Source: Linum tenue (Eukaryota; Streptophyta; Magnoliopsida; Malpighiales; Linaceae). From it: a stretch of DNA of 64,000 nt. The position numbers and the translations under genes were made by a program. The DNA is taken from assembly GCA_946122785.1 (NCBI GenBank), contig CAMGYJ010000002.1, forward strand, positions 26,262,492 to 26,326,491, in the 5' to 3' direction. Within the stretch, counting starts at the first letter, position 1. Each line of letters starts with the position of its first letter. The notes beneath the pieces are model-generated. The model was given only the letters and a program-made list of their open reading frames with translations. It was not told where the DNA came from and did not search any database. Below, piece after piece: positions 45,250 to 55,860 of this stretch.

Positions 45250-46585
45250 TCTCTAATATGCTTTGTTTATTGCATAATGACATTTCCCAGAAATCCCTGC
45301 CTGAAATTTCATTAAACGAAAATCAAGACAAGACCACCTGAAGCACTCAGGCAAGTAAGCTACCTACTTCTGTTTTCCTACAAACTGCAGCCTGCAATTT
45401 TGTTGTTTCAATGTTATAGAAATCATGAGGTTAGTTGATTTGGAGGAATAGACATGTAGAAGCATAAGATTTTCAGTTTGATTCCATATTGGCTTTAGGT
45501 ATATATATAGTCAAACTCTATTTGCAAGAAACTTATGGTGAAGCTTATTTTGCAATTTTGGAGCATAATGGTCTGCGTTTCTTTGGCTAATGGTTTATTT
45601 ATCATTCCAAACAAATCAGAGAAAGAAACAACTCATTCCTCAACAAACCCAACAAGCTGTGTACATGAGACTGAAATTACAGGTTAAACTTACTCAATTT
45701 AGGGGTTGTTTGCTTCATGGATTTAAAAATGAGGGTTTTGTAATTTAAAAACCCAATGATTTATCAAGGATTTGAGGCATCATGGATTTGTAACAATCCT
45801 TTGTTTGTTGGGATGTTTTTATCATGGATTTAAAGGTGTGGGATTTACTACTTGAAGTCAAAAATTACATTACTGCCCTTTTCTATACGTTTGACATGTT
45901 TATGATATGTACACAAAACAAGGACAAAACTTCAAACACGTTCCATGAAAAGGTCAAAGAAAACTAGAACACAAGAAATGATATAAAAAATCTAACTCAT
46001 GTTTGCACATTAATTGAACGTTTATATTATTCATTTATTGTTAATTATAATGTATAATAGTTAAATTTGAGGGCAACCTTGAAATATTAAAAGTGCATGA
46101 GGGTATATGAGTAAAATCTCATCAAGGATTTATGTCATATTCAAAATCCCACATCAACATGTGGGATTTATAAGTCCGTGGGGTCCACGGATTTGGGCCC
46201 TTAAAATCCGTGGGCCCCACAGATTTGGTCTCCCAAAAAGGTGCAAGCAAACAACGGATTGTACCTAAATCCTTGATAGTTGGTTTTTTGATACCAAATC
46301 CATGTACCAAATCCTTGAAGCAAACGACCCCTTAACTTCTTGAATCCTCAAACTGAGTGGTTAGTGTGGAGCATGATCCACTTGAGTAAGTGATGAATAT
46401 ACCAACAACACATCCATTCATATAGCCGAAGAGTGTACCAGGTTAATTTCATCATTTCATTTTTATCTTATTGCTATGATTGCAGCAATTGAGCGAGACA
46501 GGAAGTCAACTCCACACAATTGCAGCTCCTGTGTTTGAGCAAACCAGCAAGACTAAGCCAACTCCCGAGGTTCTTCGATGAACAA
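45250..46585 (+). other. possible captured exons in the candidate Helitron
   Basis: Short exon-like pieces are framed by splice consensus: AAATCCCTGCC... after TTTCCCAG (about 45,291-45,352), a piece around GAAAGAAACAACTCATTCC (45,619-45,683), and a last piece after ATTGCAG (46,487-46,581) reading QLSETGSQLHTIAAPVFEQT then SKTKPTPEVLR and a stop. They look like three exons of one captured host gene. I do not recognise the family, and the frame of the first has a stop. Confidence 0.35.
45702..46331. mobile_element. Tourist-like (PIF/Harbinger) element, 630 bp, TTA duplication
   Basis: Ends are GGGGTTGTTTGCTTCATGG and, reversed from the right, GGGGTCGTTTGCTTCAAGG, an inverted pair with few mismatches. 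TTA flanks both sides (45699-45701 and 46332-46334), the 3-bp duplication of the PIF/Harbinger superfamily. It is non-coding and lies in intron-like sequence of the candidate Helitron. Confidence 0.88.
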
Positions 46586-46743
46586 CCTTTGTGAATGGTT
46601 TGGTGTTACAGATATTTAAACTTTTAGATTGTGCAGTGGCATCCTATTAGAAGCTTGGGTCTCATGATTAGTTTGTGGGCTTAAAGTAGCATGACTCTTA
46701 AGATAGCTACTTATATATTTCAGTTCTTTACTGAGCTTTGTTA

Positions 46744-46992
46744 GTATGGTTGTTTTACTATGATGTGCATTGTGGTAAGCTTTATCAGTAGGGTCAGGGG
46801 CTCTAAAAGAGAACAAAATAGAAACCTCTATGCTAAAGCATGATATAGAAAAAAAGGAACACAAACTCGGAAAACAAGAAGCCTCCAACCTGCCTAATTC
46901 TTTGGTAGGATGTTTTTACTAAGATGAGCATTGTGGAAAGTTTTATCAGTAAGGTGTTTTGACTATGATATGCATTGTGGAATATAAGAAAC
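46744..46992 (+). repeat. three copies of a short degenerate repeat
   Basis: A unit with GTTTTACTATGATGTGCATTG and GGTAAGCTTTATCAGTA recurs near 46,744, 46,911 and 46,958 in slightly changed form. Only the middle copy is contiguous with the third. The origin is unknown. Confidence 0.7.
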
Positions 46993-47312
46993 ACAACTTG
47001 ATATAAGCTTTGTGAGTGGCTTTCTGGGGAAACCGCCAAATAAATCTATTCCAGGTTTGGAAAGTGAAGTGGGATAGCATCATAGATTCTACTTAAGAAG
47101 GGCTATCAAGTGGTTTTACAATGGAATAACAATTTTTTTTTTTTTTTGATAATGTGGAACAACAAATTTATAAGAAGGCAAAATCATCCGTATAGTCAGA
47201 ACTTCCTCGATACATAATATCATTTTCGTTGCAATTCATTATATATAGAGTAAAACACAATACACGTTGAAGTTATATTCTGTACCGGCCAACGGGCCGG
47301 GCCCAATGCTAG

Positions 47313-47944
47313 TTATACATAAGCACGAGTTGTTTCTCAAAAAAGTTAAAAGTTTATTTTTCTAAGAATGAGAATCTCAACCCTTTATAAAAATAATGAA
47401 TCTAGATTTTAATCATACTCTCTCAACCACAAAAGTCGATCTTATTAAAGAGAGAACAATGAATCTAAACCAATCTCATCAGTTCAATATAACTCTTGAA
47501 CCTACTGTTGATAACTACATAATATGTTTGAATTTTAAAGAAACGTTCTCTAGGTTCAAATCAACAAAGCTTTCATTTGCCTTCATGCTTCATTGCATAC
47601 ATAGCCAATTAAGGTAAGATTATTTTTGAGAATGCAATATCCAAATTCAAAAAAGTTTATGGAAACTCAATGATACGTAGTTCGTGGTCTGTTTCCCTTA
47701 GAGGTTGTTTGAGTTGGTTATTATTCTATCGATTAACCAAAAATCAAAATCATAAAATGTTTTGTTAGTTCTTCCAAGACTTCTTTAAAAAAAAGGTCGT
47801 GGCTCCACAAAGTTTTATCATATTGACCTTTAGTAAATAAAATATATTGAAATATAGCCTAGGAGTTATTCCCAAATTATATCTAATCTTAATCAAGATT
47901 AATATTTTGACACACTACCCTAATCAACCATTTTCAGATTGCCT
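47313..47944. other. AT-rich stretch, no gene seen
   Basis: Between the Helitron end and the Mutator element there is AT-rich DNA without a recognised feature. GAGGTTGTTTGAGTTGG at 47,702 resembles one end of a Harbinger-type MITE, but no partner end was found. Confidence 0.5.
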
Positions 47945-47953
47945 CAATGTAAC

Positions 47954-48085
47954 GAGTTTTTTCCAATTCTAGCACCATTAAAAAAAAATTACAAAACTAG
48001 CACCCAAATAAAATATTTACAATTGTAGCACCTTTTCTAACGGAACGCACCCCTAAGGTGCGTTTTATTGATAAACCGCACCTTA
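47954..48085 (+). repeat. left terminal inverted repeat of the PMD Mutator element
   Basis: It pairs with 55265-55400 in reverse. The outer 12 bases are identical; inside, about three quarters of positions agree by eye. It ends in the first GCACC palindrome (ACGCACCCCTAAGGTGCGT). Confidence 0.85.
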
Positions 48086-48349
48086 GAGGTGCGTTCCGTG
48101 TCACGTCAGCACGTGAACCGCAGTGCCAAGGTGCGGTGTGCTTTCTCTGCGGAACGGTCTTCAAGACCGTTGGATGGTGGAGCGATCGGACGGCGGACCG
48201 CGCGCCAGCAGAGCGATCCGTGCCATGGATCGAGGACCGCACCTGCAAGGAGCGGTCAGCGCCTCGTGACTCGCAAACCGCATCGGGAGGGAGCGGTTTC
48301 TACGAGGGGAAAATTACAAGAACGCCCCTTGAGGGTGCGGTCTGATGGG

Positions 48350-48357
48350 TATAAATA
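48350..48357 (+). promoter_or_regulatory. TATA box of the PMD gene
   Basis: TATAAATA followed by CCCCACC and a pyrimidine-rich leader (TTCTCCCTTCTCTCTCT) lies about 220 bp upstream of the ATG at 48571. This layout is that of an intact plant promoter and leader, inside the transposon end. Confidence 0.65.
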
Positions 48358-48570
48358 CCCCACCTTCCCCTCTCATTTCTTCACACCACAACCCATTCTC
48401 CCTTCTCTCTCTAGATTTTATCTCTCTTAACCCTCCCCTCCCAAAAGACTAGGAAATAGAAGTCTGTTGGTTGCGGCTAAGTTCGATCTGCCATAAGAAA
48501 ATATTTCTTAGGTTTTTTCCTCAAAACCCGCCGAGCCGAGCCGAAGCTCTGTCCGAATTGCGCCGAAAAA

Positions 48571-51390
48571 ATGGCCGATTGGTGGCAAGGAGAGGGAGTT
48601 TATGTTGATGAATTTCAAGCGGTATGTACTCATTATTCTGGTTTAATTTTTGTTGTTGTTATAAGTTTTTTAATTAATCTATGTACTAACCTCGTTGTTA
48701 TTTTCTCGTAGGTTGGGGAGGACGTCGATATATACAACCAACGGTATTATCTCGAGCAAGGACCGTTGGATCCAACCGACTTGTACGACCAACCCAACCA
48801 TCGGTCAAGGGATGTTTGGAACGCTCACCCGGTACATACAATTCTTCACCATTTGTCCTTCTTTTATTTTGTTAATGTGCCTAGTGTAATATAAAATAAA
48901 TTTATGTTGATTTTTTAATCGTGTTGGTGGTTTTCAATAATTTAATCGAATACATAGCGCCACTTACTTCGACTCTTTATAAGCAGATGCACGTCTAAGG
49001 AAATGGGGTTTTAAGCGATTATCATATCCTCCCATTACCTGGGAAAATCGGGTATTAAGAGATCCTCGAATCCCCCCTTTTTCTGTCAAAAAGACTGCGT
49101 TTCTAAGAAGATGTATACCTCTTCTAAGAGTCTAACGAGTGTTGCTTTGTATTCGATTAAATTATTTAAAACAACCAATATGATTAAATTATTTACCAAA
49201 CAACCAATACGATTTATTTTTATGTGCACAAAAAGAATTTTATTAATTTCAAACATTTGAATATGTATGTTTCTATTTAAATTATTATTCATTAAAAATG
49301 TTATTTATGTTAATTAATTTAGTATGTTTGTTTTACGATAATATGTATGTACCTCTTTAAATTATTATTCATTGACAATGTTATTATGTTAATTAATTTA
49401 GGACGTTTGTTTTATGATAATATGATAATATGAAATGTCTTTTTATGATAATAAAATTCTGCTTGATGTCGCATAATTAAATTTAATTAATTTAGTTATA
49501 AGAAAAAAAACTCTTACTAATATATTATAATTAACTTGTAAATTTTTGCTAGGAGGCACAAACAATAATCCGCTACAGGGGTACCACCAATGTGCTCCCA
49601 TTCCACCCAGCTATCTTGCCCTTTCTCAAAAGGGCACGGTTAGACTCGATTAGGCATTTTAACGGCGTCCAAATTGATCGCCAACTCATCACCGCATTAG
49701 CCGAGAGATGGAGAAAGGAGACCCATTGTTTCAACTTTAGAGAAGGAGAGGCCACCATCACGTTAAACGATGTCGCCATCCTAACCCATCTGCCCATCGA
49801 CGGCAAACCGGTGTGCGTGAGTGATCATCCCCCCGAGGATCGTGACGGTATGCCCGGTTGGGTTCATTTCATCCACAGTCATTTGGGAGTGAAAGTACCG
49901 GTGAAGGGTTGCGTTGATGCGACCGATCGCATGCCACCAATGAGGAAACACCAAGTCTCAATTACATGGTTGACGAAGTATTTTAGAGACCATTACGAGA
50001 GTCATCCCCTAACCGAGGAAAGTCCGGAGGATGAGAAGGAGAGATATGCTCGTGTCTATCTCATAGGCATGATCGGAGGAGTGTTCTTCTCCAAGAAATC
50101 AAGCAATCTCCTTAGTTGTGGATGGCTTAGGATCATCTTCAGTAGTTGGGAGGAGATGGGGGAGTATAGTTGGGCATCCGCTTGCCTAGCTATGATCTAC
50201 CACAACTTGTGCAATGCGTCTCTAAAAGCTATGAGGGAGGTCGGCGGCGCAATGTTAATCGTCCAATTTTGGGCTTGGGAGCATATGCCATGGCTTGCAC
50301 CGGTCCAACGTCCAGACAGGGATTGGCCAATCGATCATCCCCTAAGAGGTGAAGCTTATGGGGCAAGGTAAACTTTTCATACCCCATCATGTAGTCATAA
50401 CATATTTTCCCTTGTGTTTTATCTTATTGTAGTTTCATTATTGTCTTATTAATAAGGTGGCTCGGACACACCACATGCGACAACCTTGTCCAACACAAGT
50501 TGGACGAGTATCGAAGGAGGTTTGAGCGACTTTGGGAAGGAGAGGTAACTTCTATACTGCGATCCATTTATCATTTTTTTCATTGTACTACATGTATTTT
50601 TCTAATTAATTAATCTTACGTTACTCATTTCTTTCTTGTAGATCGTCTTCGATCCATACCCGGAGAACATCGTTCAATGGCATCTCCAGCAATTCCCCGG
50701 TCATATCGGGCAATGGTGCACGAGGGTTCCTCTAATTTATTTTGGGACCGTGGAGTGGCACTTGCCGGATCGATGCCTCCGTCAGTTTGGTCGGGAGCAG
50801 TGCATTCCGTTGGAGGTCCCCGAGAGTCAAAGGGCCTTCCATGGCCGAGATGGTCGGCAAGGTACTCGCGATTGGCCCACAAAGTTGAAGGAATTCATCG
50901 CGATTTGGGAGAACCGACAATTACAGGATATTGTCACTCCAAATCAAGTGGGCCGAATGGGGTATCATGACCCATACTTGGATCGATATCGGCAAACATC
51001 GGTTCGTTACATGACTCCGGAGGGTGCGGCCGATGCCGATGGTGCATTAGTAAGTATAATCAGTCTCAACATAGTATGATTTATTACTTGGTTCCTAAAT
51101 CTCTTTCTAAGTTTTTTTTTTGTGTGATTTAGGGTGATGGGATCGAGCGGATCAAAGATATGACTACCGGAAGAACTGAGTTGGGCAATGAAGATGTCAG
51201 CTTCATTAGGAGGATGGCAAACAGTCTACTTGGCTGTATCAGAGCTCAGGGCCGGGATCATCGTAGATATCCGCCCGCACGAGTTCAACCCATGGACTCG
51301 CCCTCATCATCAGTGGCCTCCAACTCCTCACCGTATGAGCGCCGATGTCGCACGGTCGACCCCGGAAGTGCCGCTTCCCCGCCGACATAG
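48571..51390 (+). CDS. plant mobile domain (PMD / MAIN-like) protein, six exons, 579 aa
   Basis: The protein has the aminotransferase-like plant mobile domain (PF10536 type). It is found in transposon proteins and in host MAIN/MAIL proteins that act in silencing and genome stability; its biochemical role in transposons is not established. Exons by splice consensus: 48571-48621, 48712-48831, 49553-50367, 50457-50544, 50642-51049, 51133-51390. All junctions are GT-AG and keep frame, giving 1740 bp. It starts MADWWQGEGVYVDEF. The PMD core includes LPFLKRARLDSIRHFNGVQI and GEATITLNDVAILTHLPIDG, then WLTKYFRD and FWAWEHMPWL; the C-terminal half has FPGHIGQWCTRVPLIYFGTV and TGRTELGNEDVSF. The last exon could instead end in the next frame (RTRSKKT..., to about 51520), so the C-terminus is uncertain. 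Intron 2 holds the 162-bp repeat. The convergent transposase ends at 51718; 51391-51717 holds only AT-rich 3' flank. Confidence 0.88.
48971..49132 (+). repeat. 162-bp intronic repeat, copy in the PMD gene
   Basis: It lies in intron 2 of the PMD gene and matches, in reverse orientation on the chromosome, 52679-52842 in the transposase intron, at about 80% by eye. The shared core includes GGGGTTTTAAGCGATTATCAT-like text, CTGGGAAAATCGGGT and CCCCCCTTTTTCTGTCAAA. The ends (GACTCTT.../...AAGAGTC) are inverted repeats of each other. Confidence 0.88.
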
Positions 51391-51717
51391 CACCGACGAG
51401 CGCCACACTACCTCGGCCGTTCGAAACTTGCCACCCCCACCACCTATTGTTACTCCCGTCGGCAAACGTACAAGGAGCAAGAAAACCGTGGGTTCCGGTG
51501 AAGCTCGTGGACTTCCTTGAAATGTATTTTGGGTTGTTTTTTATTTCTATGTACTTGGGACTATTCCCTTTATTTTATTTTACTTAATTGAGTGTTGAAC
51601 AATTTGTTATTATGACGATTCCTCTTCACTTGATATAATCCCAATTCGTTCAATCAACAATACACAAGTAAATGCAACGTAAGAGTTACAACTAGCAAGA
51701 AGAATGATAATCGGAAA

Positions 51718-54700
51718 TTATGTCGCATTAGCTGAGTCCGGCACATCAGCACCCGGATTTTGCGGACCAATCGGTCCTGGACACCTTCGTTTATCATGTC
51801 CTGGAACTTTGCATATTGAACATCGTCTTGGGCCTCGTGGCGGTCTTCCACTTTGATCCATTTCATTTGGAATTCTCTTTTTCCTCGGGCGACCCGGTTC
51901 ACGCCTCTGTCCGAATGGCGGGACGATCAATTTCCCTTCGTACAGCGGCCAATAAGCTTCATCAAGCAATGCACGGAAACTCCGTCCATAGGTGTTTTTG
52001 AGTGAGTCGATATTGAAGAATGGACTAACGAAGTGACGGGGGTCTTTGCTCCTGTTTTTAATTACGGCCATTGCATGAGAACAAGGCCACCCTCTCCCCT
52101 GATACTTCTGGCAAGAGCACTCACCAACTTTGGTCCTGAAATTGACCAAAACTTCATGACGGTGGCCCCCCGTCTACCATCCTCCCGATGTCCGGTCATC
52201 ACGCTATACTCACCAGTTGCCCAATTCATAACGGTTACACTATGTCGACTGCTCTTGCGATTGTCATTATCCATTATTTCAGTGACTTTATAGGCATGGA
52301 CCTTTCCATGTGCCTCGTTCGTCCTTGCCCAGTGGAGTCGGTTCACGAGCCATGCATTCGTTTTCCAAAAAGTCATCTCCACAATGGCAGAGATCGGCAG
52401 TGCACGAACGGCCTTGTAGACAGAGTTGATACTCTCACTTGAGTTGGTTGTGGCAATACCCCATATTTTCCCTCCATCTTTATGAAATGTCCACATGGAT
52501 AGATCGTGTCCATCCAGCCACTGTGCCCCTTCAGGGCATAACTCGCGCATCTTCTGCAACTTCTCCTGAAATTTTTTCTCCTGGTATGCAATCGCTGAAT
52601 AACACACAGAAAAGTAGTACGTTAGTCAATGATTGTCAGTTTAGTACAATTTCAAACAACACGGTCATACTCTCATTAGACTCTTATGAGAGGTATACAT
52701 CTCCTTAGAAACACAGCCTGTTTGACAGAAAAAGGGGGGATCCGAAGATCGCTTAAAACCCGATTTTCCCAGGAAATGGGAGGACCATGATAATCGCTAA
52801 AAACCCCATCTCCTTAGGCATGCATCTCTTTAGAAAGAGTATAACAAGTGCACCACTCCCCATATTACAAGATATTGTTAATTGAGAGCAATAGAGAGGT
52901 TACCAATCCACCACAAATTATCAGCTAGCTTCTTCCGCTTGAAATGATGGTTCCAGTTGCTCTTGAAGTGTCGTATGCACCACCTTTGGGACCAATTCCA
53001 GGTTGGATCCAGGCCTAAGATGGCAGCTCTAATGCCGGCGTGCCAATCAGAGATTATTGTCAGGTTCGTCCTCCTAGTGACGTGGAGCTGAAGTTGTCGA
53101 AAAAACCATCCATAGCTATCAGCATTCTCTCCCTCTACAATGGTGAAGGCTAAAGGAAAGACTTGTCTATTTGTATCCGCCCCACTGGCAATCAGGAGAG
53201 TGCCCTTGTACTTGCCGGTAAGGAACGTACCATCCATAGTAATCACAGGGATACAAAAGCCAAAACCATCAATAGATGGCTTGAATGCCCAAAACAGTCG
53301 GCGGAAATGGCGTTCGTTACCTGGCTCTGGGGGTTGTATCTCTTCATCTTGGTATCGAGGGGTGAACACAGTGCCAGGGTTAGACGCCTCCAATGCCAGT
53401 ATTAACCTGGGAAGGAATGCATATGATTCTTCCCAATCACCGAAGACGGCTGCCAGAGCTTTCTGCTTTCCATGCCACGCCTTCTTATAGTTAATCATAT
53501 AACCATAACGACTTGCAATGTCAGCGATTATGACTTTCACCTTCAGATCCGGTTCAGCCTCAATCAGATGCCTGATAGCCGCAGCAACCACCATGGATTT
53601 CAACCGTCGATGGCCTTGGGAAGTTATGGATGACACACATGTGTGTGTGTTCACCGCACGGGATATGACCCAGTGGCCGTGTCTCTTGCTGTTGATGGCC
53701 TGAATCCTAACATTGCACCCCTCGTGATGATTACGGCATCTGACTATGAGCCTTTTGGTGTTGGAATGAGTTGTGTGCCATTCAAAATGGCGAGTCATTG
53801 CTTCAGTCTCAATGGCGTGCCGCACCTCCTTCTTCGAGCCAAATTGTTGGCCCTTCGTAAACCTAGTGAGTGGGCCCCATATTGGGACCTCTGGGGGCTC
53901 CATGTCGCTGTCGACCATCCAATTGTCGTCTGGAATGTGATTGTAGTAGGGGACTGGTACACGATCAGGAGCCACATCATGATCATTATCTGAATCTGAC
54001 TCTGGTCCTGAATCATCAGCACCTTCAAGAGGGTCGGAGCTGTCTGCACTGACATTGTTCTCTCCTTCTTCATCGGAGGGGTCGCTGACTGGTGCTGCCA
54101 TGGGAGCTTCCATCTGATCCAGCTCATGAAAGACACCTTCATCAGCTCCATAATGGTAGTTGTGAAAACTACCGCTGCCTGATTGGAAGTTGTACTGGGG
54201 TTGGTTGCCGAGGTCCGGTTGAACTTCTTCTTCATATGACGGGAAAGATTGATGATGGCCTTCACCTTGCCCTCCATCTTGGTACTGGAAATAGGAATGA
54301 GGATCATGGTAACTTTAGTAGGGATGATCGCCATAAAATTCACCTCCACCATGGATACCAGATGTTTGACCGTGTCCAGAATGACCTCCAACACCAACGG
54401 CTGGCTCGGTGTAAACGAACATCTCGGCTTTGGACAATTTGTTGGACCTCAAGAATTCGAGCATGGAATCTACTTCATCTTGAGTGGTTATGGTATATTC
54501 CTCATGCCACAATGACCCACTTTCTCTGTTTGGATATCGGTACACCATTCGATCTACTCTTCTCGTGTCATCCATGCAAGTAACGTTAGTGCATATTTGA
54601 TGGAGGTCTTCAAACTTCGGTCTGGTACCGACCGTTATTTTCTGAAAATTGCCACCGACGTAGGTGGCCCCCTTTCCGGTCTCTTCTGTGTAACCATTCC

Positions 54701-54734
54701 ACCTTAAGCCAAGCGTGAACTGACGGAATGCCAT
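51718..54734 (-). pseudogene. mudrA: MuDR/mudrA-type Mutator transposase with one stop and one frameshift
   Basis: A cut-and-paste transposase that would bind the terminal repeats and excise the element. It starts MAFRQFTLGLRWNGYTEE at 54734, just after an acceptor; a 5' leader intron (54814-54735) seems present. The coding exon 54734-52904 holds the MuDR N-terminal region, the DNA-binding domain (FTKGQQFGSKKEVRHAIETE, with C and H residues) and the MULE core (VITMDGTFLTGKYKGTLLIA with the first D, IISDWHAGIRAAI with the second). After a GT-AG intron (52903-52595), the final exon 52594-51718 has TNSSESINSVYKAVR with the glutamate, a SWIM finger (CSCQKYQGRGWPCSH) and a CCHC knuckle (CSICKVPGHDKRRC). 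Defects: an in-frame TAA at 54317-54315, and a one-base shift at the C6 run 52166-52171. Coding length is 2708 bp, one short of a whole frame of 902 codons plus stop. Confidence 0.88.
52679..52842 (-). repeat. 162-bp intronic repeat, copy in the transposase gene
   Basis: It lies in the transposase intron (52903-52595) and, read in the sense of that gene, has the same orientation as the copy in the PMD gene (48971-49132). It fills more than half of this intron. Confidence 0.88.
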
Positions 54735-54915
54735 CTGCACACAAAAAAACAGTAGTTCAGTTAAACTCGTAAAAATCACAAATAACAATAAAAAGTAACA
54801 CAAAATAAACTTACGAGTTAATGTTAATGGCAAAAACACTAAAGAAATATAGGAATACAACAGAAAAATGAAAAGAGAGAAGGAGAGGTGTGAAGAGTAG
54901 AGGTTTTTCGGCAGT

Positions 54916-54924
54916 CTTATATAG
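54916..54924 (-). promoter_or_regulatory. TATA box of the transposase gene
   Basis: CTATATAAG on the minus strand lies about 185 bp upstream of the ATG, followed by a TC-rich leader. It faces inward from the right terminal repeat, as the PMD TATA does from the left. Confidence 0.65.
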
Positions 54925-54940
54925 GGAAAAAAATCAGGAA

Positions 54941-55320
54941 AACCGCACCTCTAAGGTGCGATTTTAGTCTGCCATGCAGGCCTACGTCCATAATTCTCTG
55001 CATGGGGTTTGTCGGGTGTCGGAATATTATTGACACACAGACCGCACTTGGGGGGTGCGTTCTGTGTAGCTAAACCGCACCTTAGAGATGCGGTTTGCTT
55101 TTCGAGGAACAAACCGCATCTCTAGGATGCGGTTTGGCTAGGTCATGCCAGAAACGCACCTCGGCCGTGCGGTTTGTGTAGGGGCAGAGTCCAAACCGCG
55201 GCCAAGATGCGATTTCGGCCCAGGAATATGGACCCTACAGGTGCGGTTTATATATAAAACGCACCTGGAGGATGCGGTTTATATGTAAAACGCACCTCTA
55301 GAGTGCGGTCCATAAAAAAG
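54941..55320. repeat. array of GCACC/GGTGC palindromes in the right subterminal zone
   Basis: At least ten half-sites of the form ACCGCACCT or AGGTGCGGT occur in both orientations, several as near-palindromes such as CGCACCTCTAAGGTGCG. Matching sites lie in the left zone (48043-48140 and 48255-48345). Position next to both ends suggests transposase-binding sites or hairpins. Confidence 0.85.
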
Positions 55321-55400
55321 GGTGCTAGTTTTGTAAATATTTTTGGAAGGGTTCTATTTTTGTAATTTTTTTTTAAAGGTGCTATTTCTGGAAAAAACTC
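55265..55400 (-). repeat. right terminal inverted repeat of the PMD Mutator element
   Basis: Reverse partner of 47954-48085; outer edge TGGAAAAAACTC next to the CAATGTAAC duplication. The 450 bp from here to the ABCB stop codon at 55861 show no gene. Confidence 0.85.
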
Positions 55401-55860
55401 CAATGTAACCACCTAGTTACCGACGAAAAGATAACCCTCATAATTGACACACTTACAATTTTGAGCGAGAAAAATCTTTCATATATGATAGAGCAAAAGA
55501 TAAAAGTCTGGATTAAAGCATCCATTTAGTGATGGAGAAGAAAATAGGATATGAAGTATGAATCTCAATTCCTTGTTGTTGCCAACATGGATATATGAGA
55601 ATGTAGGCAAGTGCAACTTTATAAACACCAAAATCAAAAGTTGTTTATATTTTTCAATACCTTACAAACAGAAATGGTAGGACGAATTTGACCCACATGA
55701 AGTAACAAGTTGTACATGCAAACCTAGAAACGTTTCTTCTCACACATTCAAACTGAGAAGCAAGACGTCCCCAGATGAGTCTTCTCTTTCTCATTATTCT
55801 TAGCTAGTTTATTATCTCCAAAATACCTAAATGCCTGATCCTTTTGCAATCCTTCTATTT

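Larger units (their letters stand above)
44203..47312 (+). mobile_element. candidate Helitron, about 3.1 kb
   Basis: The 3' end is convincing: CCGGCCAACGGGCCGG forms a hairpin (47285-47300), followed by GCCCAATG and CTAG at 47309-47312, with T next. The hairpin and CTAG match the minus-strand end at 18359. The 5' end is tentative: TCTAAAAATTACTATAAGGG at 44203 follows an A and resembles Helitron starts; TCTCTATG at 44187 is an alternative. Inside are a TC-rich leader (44,240-44,720), gene-fragment-like exons and a Tourist-like MITE. There is no Rep/helicase, so it would be non-autonomous. Confidence 0.6.
47954..55400. mobile_element. 7447-bp Mutator-like element carrying a PMD gene and a MuDR transposase
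   Basis: The element begins GAGTTTTTTCCA and ends TGGAAAAAACTC. The inverted similarity continues for about 130 bp (47954-48085 against 55265-55400), including TAGCACC and AAAAAATTACAAAA words. CAATGTAAC flanks it perfectly on both sides (47945-47953 and 55401-55409). Two genes point towards each other: a plant mobile domain gene on plus (48571-51390) and a mudrA-type transposase on minus (54734-51718). Each gene has a TATA box just inside its end. Subterminal zones carry many GCACC/GGTGC palindromes. The element is about 450 bp downstream of the intact ABCB gene. Two defects in the transposase suggest it now needs help to move. Confidence 0.95.

Noticed and set aside
54315..54317. Intron hiding the in-frame stop of the transposase
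   Set aside because: No plausible donor-acceptor pair around the TAA keeps the surrounding text, which stays in the same frame on both sides; a nonsense change is simpler.
53140..54583. Plus-strand frames opposite the transposase
   Set aside because: Antisense shadows of the MuDR coding region, no domain on that strand.
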